DNA from: Paraburkholderia sp. LEh10
GTDB lineage: Bacteria > Pseudomonadota > Gammaproteobacteria > Burkholderiales > Burkholderiaceae
Assembly (NCBI RefSeq): GCF_017814945.1
Contig: NZ_JAGIPX010000003.1
Span: forward strand, 186,001 to 250,000
Direction of reading: 5' to 3'
DNA length: 64,000 nucleotides
Positions 17,287 through 27,847 of this stretch are shown piece after piece (position 1 is the stretch's first letter; every line of letters begins with the position of its first letter). Both the position numbers and the translations under genes were made by a program. The notes beneath the pieces are model-generated. The model was not told where the DNA came from. It saw nothing but the letters and a program-made list of their open reading frames with translations, and did no database searches.

Positions 17287-18222
17287 TTACGCGTACTCGG
17301 CCAGTGCGGTGCGCATCTTCTTCATCGCGCTTGCTTCGATCTGGCGGATCCGTTCGGCCGATACGCCAAACTCGTCGGCAAGCTCGTGCAGCGTCGAACC
17401 GCCCGAGCCGTCGTCTTCCACCTGCAGCCAGCGTGCTTCGATGATGCGGCGGCTGCGCGGGTCGAGCGACTCCAGCGCGCTCGCGATACCGTCGCTGTGC
17501 AGGCGGTCGCGCTGACGCGCAGCCAGCACGGCCGTCGGCTCGCTGTGCGAATCGGCCAGGTAGGCGATCGGGGCGAATGCTTCTTCGCCGTCTTCGACCT
17601 GGCCTTCGAGCGCGACATCGCCGCCCGACAGCCGCGTTTCCATCTCGGCCACTTCCTCGCGCTTCACGTTCAGTTCTTTAGCGAGACCGTCGATCTCGTC
17701 CGGCGTGAACGACTGCAACCCTTGCTTGTGGCTGCGCAGGTTGAAGAACAGCTTGCGTTGCGCCTTGGTCGTCGCCACTTTCACCATGCGCCAGTTGCGC
17801 AGGATGTATTCGTGGATTTCGGCCTTGATCCAGTGCATTGCGTACGACACGAGGCGCACGTTCTGCGCCGGGTCGAAGCGCTTCACGGCCTTCATCAGAC
17901 CGATGTTGCCTTCCTGGATCAGATCAGCGTGCGGCAGACCGTACCCGAGGTAGTTGCGCGCGATCGACACGACCAGCCGCAAGTGCGACAGCACCAGACG
18001 ACGCGCCGACTCGAGGTTGTTCTGCTCGCGGTATTCGGTGGCGAACTGGCGCTCTTCTGCCGGCGTCAGCATCGGAATCCGGTTTACGGCCTGGATGTAG
18101 GCGTCGATATTGCCCAGCTGGCCGGGCAGAAGAGAAGCATGCGAGAGCGTCAGTGCACCTGCCGAAGCGGCCTTAGCCGACGACGGGCTCAGAGTACTCG
18201 GAAGGGTCAATGTGTTGCTCAC
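17287..18222 (-). CDS. rpoH: RNA polymerase heat-shock sigma factor RpoH (sigma32)
   Basis: The sigma factor has 311 residues. Conserved region 2 reads HLRLVVSIARNYLGYGLPHADLIQEGNIGLMKAVKRFDP, in two overlapping blocks; the RpoH box QRKLFFNLR, specific to sigma32, follows region 2.4; region 4 ends with the helix-turn-helix ELADEFGVSAERIRQIE. It directs core polymerase to heat-shock promoters. Translation starts at a GTG (18222) with AAAGGAG eight bases upstream, giving the normal N-terminus SNTLTLPSTLS; the ATG far upstream lies inside the regulatory region. A CIRCE element and two alternative hairpins precede it. Confidence 0.96.
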   Translation of the reverse strand: MSNTLTLPSTLSPSSAKAASAGALTLSHASLLPGQLGNIDAYIQAVNRIPMLTPAEERQFATEYREQNNLESARRLVLSHLRLVVSIARNYLGYGLPHADLIQEGNIGLMKAVKRFDPAQNVRLVSYAMHWIKAEIHEYILRNWRMVKVATTKAQRKLFFNLRSHKQGLQSFTPDEIDGLAKELNVKREEVAEMETRLSGGDVALEGQVEDGEEAFAPIAYLADSHSEPTAVLAARQRDRLHSDGIASALESLDPRSRRIIEARWLQVEDDGSGGSTLHELADEFGVSAERIRQIEASAMKKMRTALAEYA

Positions 18223-18240
18223 GTAGCGAACTCCTTTATT

Positions 18241-18267
18241 CAGACAAAAGTCTGGCACTAGCCAGAC
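18241..18267 (-). promoter_or_regulatory. rpoH leader with two mutually exclusive hairpins
   Basis: On the transcript GTCTGGC-TAGT-GCCAGAC forms a perfect 7-bp stem followed directly by TTTT. The GCCAGAC arm also contains CAGAC, which can instead pair across TTTT with GTCTG just before the AAAGGAG ribosome site. Only one of the two can form at a time. This could act as an attenuator or temperature-sensitive switch; that is inference. Confidence 0.5.
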
Positions 18268-18278
18268 CACGATGGATG

Positions 18279-18305
18279 TTAGCACTCTCGTCTACCGAGT
18301 GCTAA
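18279..18305. promoter_or_regulatory. CIRCE element (HrcA operator) upstream of rpoH
   Basis: A perfect TTAGCACTC-N9-GAGTGCTAA inverted repeat, identical to the CIRCE consensus, lies 57-83 nt upstream of the rpoH start codon. HrcA binds CIRCE and represses heat-shock genes, so rpoH itself should be under HrcA control here. Confidence 0.95.
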
Positions 18306-18572
18306 TACTTAGAGGCCGTAGGGGCATCCAAGTTCCCACGCTGCTATTGAAAATGACTTTTTAATAGTATCGCACCTGCCCTGCGGGTTCGCCACCGAAC
18401 ACGTACCATCCAACGACCGAAGCCGGAACCGGCAATCTTCAGTAAGATTTTTTCGGCAATAGAAGCAGTGATTTGCGGCATTCCAGTTGTATTAAGTGGT
18501 CCGATAATTGCTCCCGTCTCTAAAATGTCGCTGCGCGATTTCGTCGCTCAACCTGCATTCAGCGGACGCACG

Positions 18573-19136
18573 ATGGAAAAAAAGAACAAGGCTTGGATTG
18601 ACCTGGCACTTAAAGCTGCCGTGGCTGCGGCAATATTCGGCGTCTCCGCGCTGGCTTCTGCGGACCAGTTCGGCGTTCAGATCGCAGGCGGTCTCGCCGA
18701 TCATCATGTGCGCAAGCTCGATCTCGGTTTCGTCTGGGACCCGAATCTGACCTGGTGGGAAATCGGTGGCTGGCACTTCGCGCTGATCGGGGAAGCGCAC
18801 GCCGCGTGGTGGCACACGAATGAAGGCAACGTTCACGAGAACATCGGCGAATTCGGCGTCACGCCCGTCGTGCGGTTCATCCGTGGCTCGGGATCGGTCC
18901 GGCCGTTCGTCGAAGCGGGCGTGGGCGTACGCGTGCTGACCAGTCCGCGAATCTCTTCGACCTTCACGTTGGGCTCCGCGTTCCAGTTCGCGGACATGGT
19001 AGGCGCGGGCGCGCAGTTCGGCGATCATCAGCAGTATCAGTTTGGCTACCGTTTCCAGCATGTCTCGAACGGCGGTATGAAAGAGCCGAATCCTGGTATA
19101 AATTTCCACCAGGTTTACGTGCAATACAACTTCTGA
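18573..19136 (+). CDS. Lipid A 3-O-deacylase PagL family protein
   Basis: The 187-residue protein has a signal peptide (EKKNKAW, hydrophobic stretch, ALASA|DQF) followed by an eight-stranded beta-barrel pattern that ends in an aromatic residue (VYVQYNF), as expected of an outer-membrane protein. The active-site signature FQHVSNGGMKEPNPG carries the His-Ser pair of PagL. The enzyme removes the acyl chain at position 3 of lipid A. The start at 18573 gives a clean signal peptide; an upstream in-frame ATG at 18525 would add an unlikely extension. It is divergent from rpoH. Confidence 0.9.
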   Translation: MEKKNKAWIDLALKAAVAAAIFGVSALASADQFGVQIAGGLADHHVRKLDLGFVWDPNLTWWEIGGWHFALIGEAHAAWWHTNEGNVHENIGEFGVTPVVRFIRGSGSVRPFVEAGVGVRVLTSPRISSTFTLGSAFQFADMVGAGAQFGDHQQYQFGYRFQHVSNGGMKEPNPGINFHQVYVQYNF

Positions 19137-19178
19137 CGACCGTTGCCGTTGGCGCTGTCGTCGATGGGGGCGAACGCG

Positions 19179-19562
19179 ATGGCGGCAAAAGTGATCGAAG
19201 CGATTCGCGGGCTCGAGCGCGATCGCTTTCGCGCGATGGTCGAGGGGAACGGGCAGCAGCTCGACGCGCTGCTCTCCGACAACGTCATATACGTCCACAC
19301 GAACGGCAAGCGTGAGTCGAAGCGGCAATTCATCGACGCCATTACGGCCGGGCGCCGCCGCTACCGCCAGATCGAGGTCCAGTCGCAAGACGTGCTCCCC
19401 GTCGGACGCGAGACGTGCGTGGTTACGGGACGCGCGCTGATCGAAATGGAAGCCAACAACGGCGCGTTGCTCTTTCCGATCGCCTATACGGCCATCCAGG
19501 CGCAGGAAGACGGAAAGTGGCGGCTGGTCGCGTGGCAGGCGACGCGTTGCGCAATCGAGTGA
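19179..19562 (+). CDS. NTF2-like / SnoaL-type (DUF4440) protein
   Basis: A protein of about 127 residues with the NTF2-like cone-fold pattern: an N-terminal helix (AKVIEAIRGLERDRFRAM), the phrase LDALLSDNVIYVHTNGKRESKRQF, and C-terminal strands ending with GKWRLVAWQATR. This is the DUF4440/SnoaL-like ketosteroid-isomerase fold; the substrate is unknown. Start choice is uncertain: ATG 19179 has a GGGGGCG upstream, while ATG 19164 and TTG 19143 are in frame but poorly supported. The gene follows pagL by at most 42 bases and may be cotranscribed. Confidence 0.75.
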   Translation: MAAKVIEAIRGLERDRFRAMVEGNGQQLDALLSDNVIYVHTNGKRESKRQFIDAITAGRRRYRQIEVQSQDVLPVGRETCVVTGRALIEMEANNGALLFPIAYTAIQAQEDGKWRLVAWQATRCAIE

Positions 19563-19694
19563 CGCGGATCGCGCGGTCACTCCGTTTGCGACGCCGCGCC
19601 TCGTGAGCGGGCGGCTCGCCTTCGGCTGTTCGGCCTCAGGCGGGCTGCACGGTCGCCTTTCTGCAAACCTCGCTTGTGCGGCTTGAACGTGCCT

Positions 19695-21632
<1,938 letters not shown>

Positions 21633-21677
21633 TCACTTCGGAGGACCGCCGCGAGCCGCTGTGGCGACTGCGTGCGG

Positions 21678-21707
21678 CGCTACGCCTGGCTTACGCTAGA
21701 CGTAGCG
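21678..21707 (-). promoter_or_regulatory. Pause/switch stem overlapping the leucine codons of the leader peptide
   Basis: CGCTACG (21701-21707, covering a Leu CTA codon of the leader ORF) can pair with CGTAGCG (21678-21684). The right arm can instead fold on itself (GGCG-TAG-CGCC). A ribosome stalled on the CTA codons would block the first stem, as in classical attenuation. Confidence 0.5.
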
Positions 21708-21765
21708 ATAGGGGCCGCGCTAGGCGGCCGAGGGTAATTCGGAGGGTGTTCGGAACGGAACGCAT
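21691..21765 (-). CDS. Leucine-rich leader peptide of leuA (24 residues)
   Basis: An ATG at 21765 opens a 24-codon frame ending in TAA. Six codons are leucine (positions 8, 12, 15, 19, 21, 23): two CTC and four CTA. CTA is a very rare leucine codon in this genome's highly GC-biased genes, and all four fall in the last ten codons. This is the hallmark of a leader peptide for ribosome-mediated attenuation of a leucine biosynthesis gene. The start codon sits where transcription is expected to begin from the promoter at 21772-21801, so it may be translated from a leaderless mRNA. It was not found by ORF-length criteria. Confidence 0.7.
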   Translation of the reverse strand: MRSVPNTLRITLGRLARPLSLRLA

Positions 21766-21771
21766 TGTTAA

Positions 21772-21801
21772 AAGATAAGCGAGGCGGCGCGGACCTGTCA
21801 A
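21772..21801 (-). promoter_or_regulatory. sigma70-type promoter of leuA leader
   Basis: On the minus strand a consensus TTGACA (21801-21796) and TATCTT (21777-21772) are separated by 18 bp. The expected transcription start is around 21764-21767, giving a roughly 410-nt leader before leuA. Confidence 0.65.
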
Positions 21802-21891
21802 CCCGAAGCTGCCTGGGAGGCGTTCCTGATGTCCTCCTTGCCGGCCGGTTTCGAGCTTGTCAGCGACCCGCCGAATAGCCGCTTACCCATG

Positions 21892-22860
21892 TCAGGCGGC
21901 CTTCTGCGCGATCTCGACGATCAATTCGACCTGGCGTGTGATTGCGGCCGGCACGGGCGCGTCGCCGCGCAGGACGTCCGTGATCCACGCTGCTGTCGTC
22001 GGGGCATCGCGGCCTTCGGGCAGTTCGACTTCGGGTGCATCCGGCGACGAGCGCTCGGCGGCAATGCGCGTGTCGCAGATGCCGTCATGCAGCCAGTCGA
22101 TCTGCACCTGGCGGCGCGTATCTGCAACCGCTTCGCCCTCCGTGCCGCGCGCGAGCAGCGCGCCGCCGGTCGCCGCGTCGGGATGCGACATGAAGAGCTG
22201 GGTCAGGCTCTCACGGTACGGCGGGTGCGTATAGTTCACGAGCCGCAGACCGGCGGGCGCGAACGGCTGGAGAATCTTGACGAGCGTATGTGTCGAGTTG
22301 CGCACGCCCATGCGCCGGCGTAGCGAGAGCAGCCGCGCGAGCTTCGGCGCGAGCGTTGCGATCGGCGCGAACGCGATGCGTCCTTTTGCGAGACCGGTTT
22401 CGATATCGGCATGCGTCTGCGCGGGCGTGACGTTCAGATGCGCGAAGATTTCGGCGCTCGTCACACGGCCGGGATCTTCCGTGACGCCATGCACCAGCAC
22501 GGGCACGCCTTCGCGCGCGAGCAGCAGCGCCAGCAGCGGGACGAGATTGGGCTGCTTGCGCGCGCCGTTGTAGCTCGGAATCGACACGGCCTGATACGCG
22601 TCGTGCTTCACGCCGACGGGCGCGAACGACGCGTGAGCTGCGGCAAGCATCGCCGCAAGCTCGTCGGCGGATTCCCCTTTCACGCGATATGCGAGCAGGA
22701 TCGCGCCGAGTTCCAGGTCGCAGACGCGGCCATCGAGCATCGCGGTGTAGAGCGCGTGCGTGTCATCGGGCGTGAGAGCACGCGCGCCGTTGGGTCCGCG
22801 GCCGATTTCCTTGATGAATCGGGCGCAGGGAAAAGGGGCGGTGTCGGTGAAATCGGTCAT
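21892..22860 (-). CDS. ybiB: YbiB / TrpD2 family DNA-binding protein
   Basis: The 322-residue protein has the anthranilate phosphoribosyltransferase-like fold. Helical N-terminal phrases are [19 protein letters not shown] and [24 protein letters not shown], and the core contains [20 protein letters not shown] and [21 protein letters not shown]. It lacks the full PRPP motif of TrpD. Its E. coli homologue YbiB (TrpD2) binds single-stranded DNA non-specifically and is linked to the SOS response. It is preceded by the divergent FAH hydrolase gene; the start at 22860 gives the family length. Confidence 0.88.
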   Translation of the reverse strand: MTDFTDTAPFPCARFIKEIGRGPNGARALTPDDTHALYTAMLDGRVCDLELGAILLAYRVKGESADELAAMLAAAHASFAPVGVKHDAYQAVSIPSYNGARKQPNLVPLLALLLAREGVPVLVHGVTEDPGRVTSAEIFAHLNVTPAQTHADIETGLAKGRIAFAPIATLAPKLARLLSLRRRMGVRNSTHTLVKILQPFAPAGLRLVNYTHPPYRESLTQLFMSHPDAATGGALLARGTEGEAVADTRRQVQIDWLHDGICDTRIAAERSSPDAPEVELPEGRDAPTTAAWITDVLRGDAPVPAAITRQVELIVEIAQKAA

Positions 22861-23152
22861 CGGGGCAAATCGGTATCTTGGGGACGGTGGACAACCACGC
22901 TTCGCACGTGCAGAAAATGCTTGCCGAAACGGGCGCGGCGTTGCCGCACGGCATTTCTTTCGAACTTCGTTCGAGTATCGCACGGCGGGCGCAGCAGCAG
23001 GATTTGAGCAAAGTCGCGGCCTTCAAAGAACCTTACGGCATGCGCGCGCCGTGCGCCACCTGGCCGTTCGGCCAGGCTACGCGTGTGTCGGCATCGCGTT
23101 ACACTCAATGCCTTGCCGCGTCGAGGCGGCTCAATCGAAGACGGAGAACGGA

Positions 23153-23851
23153 ATGGGTTATGTGTTTGCGCCAGCGCCGGTGACGGCAGTGCCGATTGCC
23201 GGATCGGACGATCAATTCGCGGTGCGCCGTATTTACTGCGTCGGCCGCAATTACGAGGCGCATGCGCGCGAGATGGGCCATGATCCCGATCGCGAACCTC
23301 CGTTTTTCTTCGCCAAGCCGGCCGACGCCGTGCTCTATGTCGCGCCGGGCGCCACGGGGGAATTTCCGTACCCGGCCCAGTCGAAGAACGTTCACTACGA
23401 GATGGAACTCGTCGCAGCCATCGGCAAGGCGGGCAAGGACATTCCCGCGGACAAGGCGCTCGATCACGTCTACGGCTATGCGCTCGGCCTCGACATGACG
23501 CGCCGCGATCTGCAGGCAGAAGCGAAAAAACTGGGCCGTCCGTGGGACACGGCAAAGGGCTTCGACCATTCGGCGCCGCTCGGCCCGATTCATCCCGTTT
23601 CGAAAGTCGGCCACGTCGGTAAGGGCGCGATCTGGCTGACCGTCAATGGTGAGGAAAAGCAGCGCTCGGACGTGTCGCAACTAATCTGGTCCGTGGCTGA
23701 GACGATCGCTTATCTGTCCAGCTTCTTTGAACTGCAACCGGGCGACCTGATTTTCACGGGCACGCCGGAAGGCGTCGGCGCGGTCGTGCAGGGCGACCTG
23801 ATGAAGGGCGGCGTGGAAGCACTTGGCGAATTCAGCGTGCGCGTCGTCTAA
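23153..23851 (+). CDS. Fumarylacetoacetate hydrolase (FAH) family protein, likely fumarylpyruvate hydrolase
   Basis: A 232-residue FAH-fold enzyme. Conserved parts are [27 protein letters not shown], the metal-ligand segment [27 protein letters not shown] and [11 protein letters not shown] near the end. FAH enzymes hydrolyse C-C bonds of acylpyruvates. Length and sequence style resemble NagK-type fumarylpyruvate hydrolases of the gentisate route, and the next gene encodes a matching maleylpyruvate/maleylacetoacetate isomerase. The ring-cleaving dioxygenase is not in this window. GGAG precedes the ATG at 23153; the longer open frame upstream is not credible. Confidence 0.9.
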   Translation: MGYVFAPAPVTAVPIAGSDDQFAVRRIYCVGRNYEAHAREMGHDPDREPPFFFAKPADAVLYVAPGATGEFPYPAQSKNVHYEMELVAAIGKAGKDIPADKALDHVYGYALGLDMTRRDLQAEAKKLGRPWDTAKGFDHSAPLGPIHPVSKVGHVGKGAIWLTVNGEEKQRSDVSQLIWSVAETIAYLSSFFELQPGDLIFTGTPEGVGAVVQGDLMKGGVEALGEFSVRVV

Positions 23852-23892
23852 AGCCGCTGAGGCCGCTGAAGTCATGAGGGAGGAAGACAACA

Positions 23893-24537
23893 ATGAAGCT
23901 GTATAGCTACTTTCGTAGTTCTGCGTCGTATCGCGTGCGTATAGCGCTGAACCTGAAAAATCTGCCGTACGAGTACATGCCGGTGCATCTGCTGCGCGAC
24001 GGCGGCGAGCAGTTCAAGCCCGCGTATCGCAAGCTCAACCACGACTCCGTCGTGCCGACGCTGGTCGACGGGGACAATGTGGTGACGCAGTCGCTTGCCA
24101 TCATCGAGTATCTGGACGAGACGCATCCCGAGCCGCCGCTCTTGCCGTCCAAGCCTGTGGATCGCGCCTACGTCCGCTCGATCGTTCAGCAACTCGCGTG
24201 CGAGATCCATCCGTTGAACAATCTGCGCGTGCTGAAGTATCTGAAGCACAAGGTCGGCGTGAGCGACGAGATGAAGGATGCGTGGTATCACCATTGGATC
24301 AGCTCGGGCTTCGCGGCGCTCGAAGAGTATCTCGTCGCCGATGGGCGCGCGGGCAAGCTGTGCTTCGGCGACACGCCGACGGTTGCCGATCTCTGCCTCG
24401 TGCCGCAGGTTTTCAACGCGAACCGCTTCAAGGTTGATATGAGCCCCTATCCGACGATCCGTCGCATCCACGAATACGCGGATACGCTCGATGCATTTGC
24501 GCGTGCTGAACCTGGCGTGCAGCCCGATGCGGAGTGA
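23893..24537 (+). CDS. maiA: Maleylacetoacetate (or maleylpyruvate) isomerase
   Basis: A 214-residue zeta-class glutathione transferase. The N-terminal thioredoxin half starts KLYSYFRSSASYRVRIALN, containing the glutathione-activating Ser motif, and has VVPTLVDGDNVVTQSLAIIEYL. The C-terminal helical half has GKLCFGDTPTVADLCLVPQV. It isomerises the cis double bond of maleylacetoacetate or maleylpyruvate using glutathione as cofactor, and its product would be cleaved by the FAH enzyme encoded 41 bp upstream. The two genes form a small operon for the end of aromatic acid degradation. Confidence 0.92.
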   Translation: MKLYSYFRSSASYRVRIALNLKNLPYEYMPVHLLRDGGEQFKPAYRKLNHDSVVPTLVDGDNVVTQSLAIIEYLDETHPEPPLLPSKPVDRAYVRSIVQQLACEIHPLNNLRVLKYLKHKVGVSDEMKDAWYHHWISSGFAALEEYLVADGRAGKLCFGDTPTVADLCLVPQVFNANRFKVDMSPYPTIRRIHEYADTLDAFARAEPGVQPDAE

Positions 24538-24604
24538 CGCAGCGACGTCGCGCCTGCGCGGCTGAGCATTCGGACATCGAATCGGCCGTGCGCTGCAGGA
24601 AAAA

Positions 24605-24632
24605 GGGGCGTCATGCGAACACATGACGCCCC
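24605..24632. terminator. Bidirectional hairpin terminator between maiA and ftsY
   Basis: A perfect 11-bp stem (GGGGCGTCATG/CATGACGCCCC) with a 6-nt loop is flanked by AAAA on the left and TCGTATTT on the right, between two convergent genes. Confidence 0.8.
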
Positions 24633-24669
24633 TCGTATTTCACATCGCCAGTTTTAGGCGGCCGCAGAA

Positions 24670-25857
24670 TCAGCCAAGCAATGCATCCGAAAATTCTTCG
24701 GCGCTGAACGGCTGCAGATCTTCGACCTTTTCGCCGACGCCGATGAAATACACGGGCACGGGACGCTGCCGCGCGATCGCCGCAAGAATGCCGCCCTTCG
24801 CCGTGCCGTCGAGCTTCGTCACGATCAGGCCGGTGAGGCCGAGCGCGTCGTCGAATGCTTTCACTTGCGCGAGTGCGTTCTGACCGGTGTTCGCGTCGAT
24901 GACGAGCAGCACTTCATGCGGCGCCCCGTCCATCGCCTTGCCGATCACGCGCTTGACCTTGCGCAACTCTTCCATCAGGTGAAGCTGCGTCGGCAGCCGG
25001 CCGGCTGTGTCAGCCATCACCACATCGATCTTGCGGGCGCGCGCCGCACCGACAGCGTCGAAAATCACCGCCGCGGGATCGCCGCTTTCCTGCTGCACGA
25101 CCGTCACGTTGTTGCGCTCGCCCCAGATCGCGAGCTGCTCGCGCGCGGCCGCGCGGAACGTATCGCCAGCCGCGAGCAGCACCGACTGGTTAAAGCGCTG
25201 CATGTGCTTCGCCAGCTTGCCGATGCTCGTCGTCTTGCCGGCGCCGTTCACGCCCGCGATCATCATCACAGTGGGCTGGTAGTGGCCGAGCGTCAGGGAC
25301 TTTTCCAGCGGCTTCAACAGATCGACGAGCAGCGTGCGCAATGCGCCTTTGACCTGCTGTGGATCGGTGAGGCGCTCCGTGCGCACTTTTTCGCGCAATG
25401 CCTCGAGCAGGTATTCCGTTGCGTCGACGCCCGCGTCGGACATTAGAAGCGCCGTCTCCAGCTCTTCGTACAGGTCTTCGTCGATCTTCGTGCCGACGAA
25501 GATGCCCGTGATGCTCGAACTGGTCTTCGACAGTCCGCTCTTCAGGCGCGTGAGCCACGAGCGCTTTGCAGCCGCTTCGGGCTCGGGCGGCGGAACGATC
25601 TCCACGTCTTCTTCCGACTCCACGTCTTCGAAATCAGCGGCTTCGGGCACGTAGTTGGGATCGTATTCGGGTGCGTCGGCCGAATCCGGAGCAGGCGGCG
25701 CGTAGCGCGCGGCTTGCTGCGCGTCGTTCGACGTGCCGCGCGTGTCCGGTTCAGCCACATCCTGCATGTCGACGGCGCCCCCGGAATCGGTCTGCGACGC
25801 TTCAGGCGTGTCGTCGGGCGCCTTGGAACCCTTGAATCGTTTGAAAAAGCTGAACAT
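24670..25857 (-). CDS. ftsY: Signal recognition particle receptor FtsY
   Basis: A 395-residue SRP receptor. Residues about 1-95 form an acidic A-region (many Asp, Glu and Pro). The NG domain follows: G1 loop [28 protein letters not shown]3 DTAGRLPTQ, G4 TKLDGTAKGG, and the closing FIGVGEKVEDLQPF. It docks ribosome-SRP complexes at the inner membrane and releases them by paired GTP hydrolysis with Ffh. The start at 25857 (MFSFFKRFK) is a typical basic-hydrophobic FtsY N-terminus; the open frame extends upstream but is not protein-like. It is divergent from rsmD. Confidence 0.97.
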   Translation of the reverse strand: MFSFFKRFKGSKAPDDTPEASQTDSGGAVDMQDVAEPDTRGTSNDAQQAARYAPPAPDSADAPEYDPNYVPEAADFEDVESEEDVEIVPPPEPEAAAKRSWLTRLKSGLSKTSSSITGIFVGTKIDEDLYEELETALLMSDAGVDATEYLLEALREKVRTERLTDPQQVKGALRTLLVDLLKPLEKSLTLGHYQPTVMMIAGVNGAGKTTSIGKLAKHMQRFNQSVLLAAGDTFRAAAREQLAIWGERNNVTVVQQESGDPAAVIFDAVGAARARKIDVVMADTAGRLPTQLHLMEELRKVKRVIGKAMDGAPHEVLLVIDANTGQNALAQVKAFDDALGLTGLIVTKLDGTAKGGILAAIARQRPVPVYFIGVGEKVEDLQPFSAEEFSDALLG

Positions 25858-26150
25858 GGTCTGGGCTGCTGGATGAGATTGCGCGGGATTCCCGCTTTCG
25901 GCTCGACAATGCGTGGCGGCGAACGACGGCGCGTCGCCCCGGCCGAGGGGCCGCATCCCAGTGCGGCAAGCGAGGCGCTGGAAGCCGCACATTTTATCAG
26001 GCGCGCCCGGCGGCGTCGTGATTGCCGGCCACGCACCGCCGCGGTGAACTTGGACGAAACGCTTCGCGCGCGTGTGGTAACGTGGGCGCTCCGGCCCGCT
26101 TATCGACGCCAATCGTAGACTAGCGGGCGCACGCTCAACAGACGAACTGC

Positions 26151-26765
26151 ATGTCCCGTACTTCCTCCGCTCGCGCAAAAAGCGCGCCGTCCGGCCGCGG
26201 TCAGCCGCATACGATCCGCATTATCGGCGGTGACTGGAAGCGCACGCCGCTGCCGGTGATCAACCTCGACGGTCTGCGTCCGACGCCGGATCGCGTGCGC
26301 GAAACGCTCTTCAACTGGCTCGGCCAGCGGCTCGACGGCCAGCGCTGCCTCGATCTGTTCGCCGGCAGCGGCGCACTGGGCTTCGAGGCCGCGTCTCGCG
26401 GCGCCGCGCGAGTGCTGATGGTCGAGCGCAACTCGCGCGCGGCGGCCCAGCTACGCGCCAACCAGGCGAAGCTGGCGGCTCGGGCGATCGAAGTCGCCGA
26501 AGCCGACGGATTGCGCCTCGCAGCAAGCCTTGCGCCCGGTTCGTTCGATGTCGTGTTCCTCGACCCGCCGTTCGGAGAAGGCCTGCTCGGCCGCGCGCTG
26601 GAAGTCGCCGCGCCGCTGGTCAGCGCGGAGGGCTTTCTGTATGTCGAATCCGGCGAGTCGCTCGACGCCGCCGGGAATGCCGCGCTCGCAGGCTGGTCCG
26701 TGATCCGGCAGGGCAAGGCAGGTGCCGTCCACTATCATTTGCTGCAGCGCGAAAATGAGGAATAA
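26151..26765 (+). CDS. rsmD: 16S rRNA (guanine(966)-N2)-methyltransferase
   Basis: The 204-residue enzyme has a basic N-terminal stretch, then TIRIIGGDWKRTPLPV and RPTPDRVRETLFNWLG, the SAM-binding loop DLFAGSGALGFEAASRGA, and the catalytic DPPFG motif (the NPPY/DPPY type of N-methyltransferases). It methylates G966 in helix 31 of 16S rRNA during small-subunit assembly. It is next to ftsY and coaD, the usual arrangement in proteobacteria, where rsmD often accompanies ftsY. Confidence 0.95.
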   Translation: MSRTSSARAKSAPSGRGQPHTIRIIGGDWKRTPLPVINLDGLRPTPDRVRETLFNWLGQRLDGQRCLDLFAGSGALGFEAASRGAARVLMVERNSRAAAQLRANQAKLAARAIEVAEADGLRLAASLAPGSFDVVFLDPPFGEGLLGRALEVAAPLVSAEGFLYVESGESLDAAGNAALAGWSVIRQGKAGAVHYHLLQRENEE

Positions 26766-26861
26766 TGCGCGTTCCAAAACAAGCGCCGGATGGCTAGCCG
26801 TCACGCGCGCGGTATCGTCGTCAGATGAGTCCTGCGGGGCGTGTTCCGGCATGCCTTCTAG

Positions 26862-27389
<528 letters not shown>

Positions 27390-27524
27390 TTGCGGCAGCG
27401 CGCCTGACTGAGCGTCGGGTCCGCTGCCGTCAATAACATGATGCGCGGCGGGGTCTATCCGACAGGCGTAAAATTGCGGATTACGGAACGTTAGCCGGCG
27501 CGTTCACGACAGGCGCTGGCATGA

Positions 27525-27794
<270 letters not shown>

Positions 27795-27847
27795 TCCTGG
27801 CGCAAGCGGCGCGCGTGGCGCGCCGTTCCTGCTCGATCGTTGGCGTT

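Noticed and set aside
27808..27826. Terminator between ferredoxin and hisC
   Set aside because: A GC-rich hairpin (CGGCGCG/CGCGCCG) exists but there is no T run on either side, so support is too weak.
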